From positions 429,963 through 493,962 of the forward strand of contig VYZI01000169.1 of assembly GCA_013397695.1 (NCBI GenBank): a stretch of DNA of 64,000 nucleotides, read 5' to 3'. This DNA is from Centropus unirufus. Its lineage: Eukaryota > Chordata > Aves > Cuculiformes > Centropidae. Numbering within the stretch: the first letter of the stretch is position 1; the number at the start of each line of letters is the position of its first letter. Positions 62,901-64,000 of this stretch are shown here, piece after piece. The notes under the pieces are model-generated. The model made no database searches, had not been told where the DNA came from, and was given only the letters and a program-made list of their open reading frames with translations. The position numbers and the translations under genes are program-made.

Positions 62901-63208
62901 CTTTTAAATATGAAAGTATTGGTTACATGTCAAATTGCTGCCATCACTGCTACGATCAACCAGCAGCAGCCAAAACCTAGGGCCACAGCCAGAACAATTC
63001 TCAAGTCAACACTGACTGCAATCAGGACAGGGATGAGAGAGCATGTGTGTCGGGGGAGCAGGGAAAGGGAGGGCTTTTCCTTGCTGGCAGCTGATGCCAA
63101 ATGTACCCTTCTCATCCACAGCAAAATTTAGAGACAAGGTTGACATCCTGAGCAACATCACCAAGGCCAAAGCGGAGACTCTGGCTGGACAAGGATCAAA
63201 GCCAGAAG
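53078..63208 (+). CDS. SLC24A1: SLC24A1 (NCKX1), rod Na+/Ca2+,K+ exchanger, 5' half
   Basis: Plasma-membrane exchanger of rod outer segments that extrudes Ca2+ and K+ using Na+ influx. Visible exons: 53078-53986 (start), 55723-55785, 57240-57348, 63122-63208, all phase-consistent; the rest lies beyond 64000. An N-terminal signal-anchor ([14 protein letters not shown], 13-26) is followed by a short extracellular region (about 30-125) with sequons NRT55, NAT62 and NAS94. TM1 is about 128-145. The alpha-1 ion-binding repeat (166-218) has [10 protein letters not shown] with Glu180 and [12 protein letters not shown]. More TM segments lie near 230-250 and 257-272. The large cytosolic loop then begins ([12 protein letters not shown]). 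The extracellular loop is far shorter than the several hundred residues of mammalian NCKX1, as is known for chicken. The alpha-2 repeat is outside the window. Confidence 0.95.
55723..55785 (+). CDS. SLC24A1: SLC24A1 exon 3
   Basis: [20 protein letters not shown] then Q, residues 304-324, phase 0 at both ends. Cytosolic loop. Acceptor ATACAG, donor GTAGGT. Confidence 0.92.
55849..55944 (+). CDS. SLC24A1: candidate SLC24A1 cassette exon (32 codons)
   Basis: Open for 32 codons, phase 0 at both ends, between exons 3 and 4. The acceptor follows a good pyrimidine tract (TTTTTAACCCCTCTC...GTCAG); donor GTAAGA. It reads [20 protein letters not shown] then TTPTPD. I do not recognise this peptide. NCKX1 is known to be alternatively spliced in this loop in rodents, and exon 3 joins exon 4 correctly without it, so it would be optional. 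Confidence 0.4.
56745..57223 (+). mobile_element. CR1 LINE 3' portion
   Basis: SLC24A1 intron 3, sense. GAGGCTGCACCTTGAATCCT, TGGGGTTGTTCAGCCTGGAG, GGGGAGACCTCATCCCTACC, GAATGGCCTCAAGCTGCACC, TATGGTTTAGTGGTGGACAG, ending GTGGTGATTCTATGATTG. Ends only 16 bp before the exon 4 acceptor. Confidence 0.95.
57240..57348 (+). CDS. SLC24A1: SLC24A1 exon 4
   Basis: [20 protein letters not shown] then [16 protein letters not shown], residues 325-360 plus one base. The conserved cytosolic-loop segment of NCKX1. Acceptor TTCCATAG, donor GTGAGT. Confidence 0.95.
58262..58475 (+). mobile_element. CR1 LINE internal fragment
   Basis: SLC24A1 intron 4. AGAGGAGGCCACAAAGATGA, CGGGACAGGCTGAGAAGGCT, GTTGTTCATCCTGGAGAAGG, AGAGCAGCTTCCAGCACTGA. 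Truncated at both ends. Confidence 0.88.
58476..63121 (+). other. SLC24A1 intron 4 remainder
   Basis: About 4.6 kb with no recognised exon, RNA gene or repeat family. ORFs at 59939-60274 and 62384-62980 show no similarity I recognise and no splice-compatible conservation. A small additional loop exon cannot be excluded by eye. Confidence 0.5.
63122..63208 (+). CDS. SLC24A1: SLC24A1 exon 5
   Basis: [20 protein letters not shown] then LAGQGSKPE, residues 361-389 plus one base (numbering without the cassette exon). Acceptor TCCACAG, donor GTGAGT. The gene continues to the right of the window. Confidence 0.92.
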
Positions 63209-64000
63209 GTGAGTGTGAGAAGTCAGCGCTGCTTGCCTTGTTATGCGCTGCCATCCCTCACTTTCCCAGTACTCCGCACCCAAGGGCTGCCAAAGAAACA
63301 CTGTGGTCTAACACACTTTTGCTGTTATTGCTGGTCACAGATGGCTGCTATAATAATGCAGCAGGAATCAATCGATGCGCGCTAACAGCGGGCAATGAAG
63401 GCCGTCCCTGCAGGAGCCCGGGAGAGGTTACTGAGGCAGCATCCAACGAGCAAGTGCTGCAAGGCTGTAGAGCAAATTGCCACCGCAAGGGTGAAAAGGG
63501 GAAATCAGGCCATTACAGACAGCAGTTGGATGCTGCCAATCTTTGGTAGACCTTGCAAAAGTGTTCATTAAACAAAGTACCTTCATTTTAGCTTGGACAT
63601 TTGGCACACTTACAGAAGAGCATGAAAAAATCCTCCAGAGAGAAAAGCCATACTGACTTTGTATCAGTTGTAAGGATCTGAGCGTCCTCCCTTTTAATAG
63701 CTTTTGCTTCTTGTACACCACTGCTGATACCCGGGCTTTCCAAGCTGATCCAGAGGCAGCGGGGGCCTGCGCTGTGGCAGGGGCTGTGCTGGCACAGGCT
63801 GGGACACCCAACCTTTTGTGTGGAGCATCCCACCTCCACAGGCATCCTTGTCCACACACCTCACAGCCTTGAATTAGACCAAACTTGAGGAAAACGCTGT
63901 TTAAGAGAGAAATAAATTCTCAGTGTAGGTTATCAACACTGCATTGACTTCATTAAACTATGTATTTTCGCCCTGTGACATGCTCCACTAACTTTGCTGG
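63209..64000 (+). other. SLC24A1 intron 5 (partial)
   Basis: Sequence after the exon 5 donor to the window edge. Nothing recognisable; ORFs on both strands look like chance. Confidence 0.5.

Noticed and set aside
62384..62980. 198-codon ORF in SLC24A1 intron 4
   Set aside because: No similarity recognised, ordinary composition, no phase-compatible splice sites noted; consistent with chance.

Overview
This is vertebrate nuclear DNA, almost certainly from a bird. It holds intron-rich genes with GT/AG boundaries, many 5'-truncated CR1 LINE copies, one CpG island, and the gene order DPP8 - HACD3 - INTS14 - SLC24A1, which matches the order I know from human 15q22. The proteins read like chicken orthologues, but the species cannot be fixed from the sequence. 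No bacterial, viral-genome or CRISPR content was seen. Two assembly gaps (25512-26170 and 49223-49855) remove promoter and first-exon sequence.

Layout. (1) About 1-25000, minus strand: DPP8, cytosolic dipeptidyl peptidase 8, with one non-coding and 19 coding exons. The joined exons give exactly 882 codons plus stop, and the Ser739/Asp817/His849 triad is intact. (2) 24690-25511: a CpG island carrying six NRF1-type palindromes. It is the shared promoter side of DPP8 and HACD3, and a probable solo LTR with internal tandem repeats lies beside it in DPP8 intron 1. (3) 26237-38325, plus strand: HACD3 (PTPLAD1), a 3-hydroxyacyl-CoA dehydratase with an N-terminal CS domain. Exon 1 is lost in the gap; exons 2-11 are complete. 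(4) 38475-about 49000, minus strand: INTS14 (VWA9), an Integrator subunit, complete at 517 codons. (5) 49856-52927: intergenic, with a CR1-derived minisatellite, a CR1 copy and AT-rich DNA. (6) 52928-64000, plus strand: the 5' half of SLC24A1 (NCKX1, rod Na+/Ca2+,K+ exchanger), which runs off the right edge.

The four genes are unrelated in function: cytosolic proteolysis, very-long-chain fatty acid elongation in the ER, snRNA processing and transcription attenuation, and photoreceptor Ca2+ extrusion. DPP8 and HACD3 are divergent over a CpG island; HACD3 and INTS14 converge with poly(A) signals under 200 bp apart. The most interesting items are local: the NRF1-site array, a tandemly duplicated 3' splice site in HACD3, a CR1 end reaching within about 20 bp of an SLC24A1 acceptor, an unassigned 32-codon cassette exon in SLC24A1, and a minisatellite grown out of a CR1 segment. 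I found no evidence for an undescribed multi-gene system.
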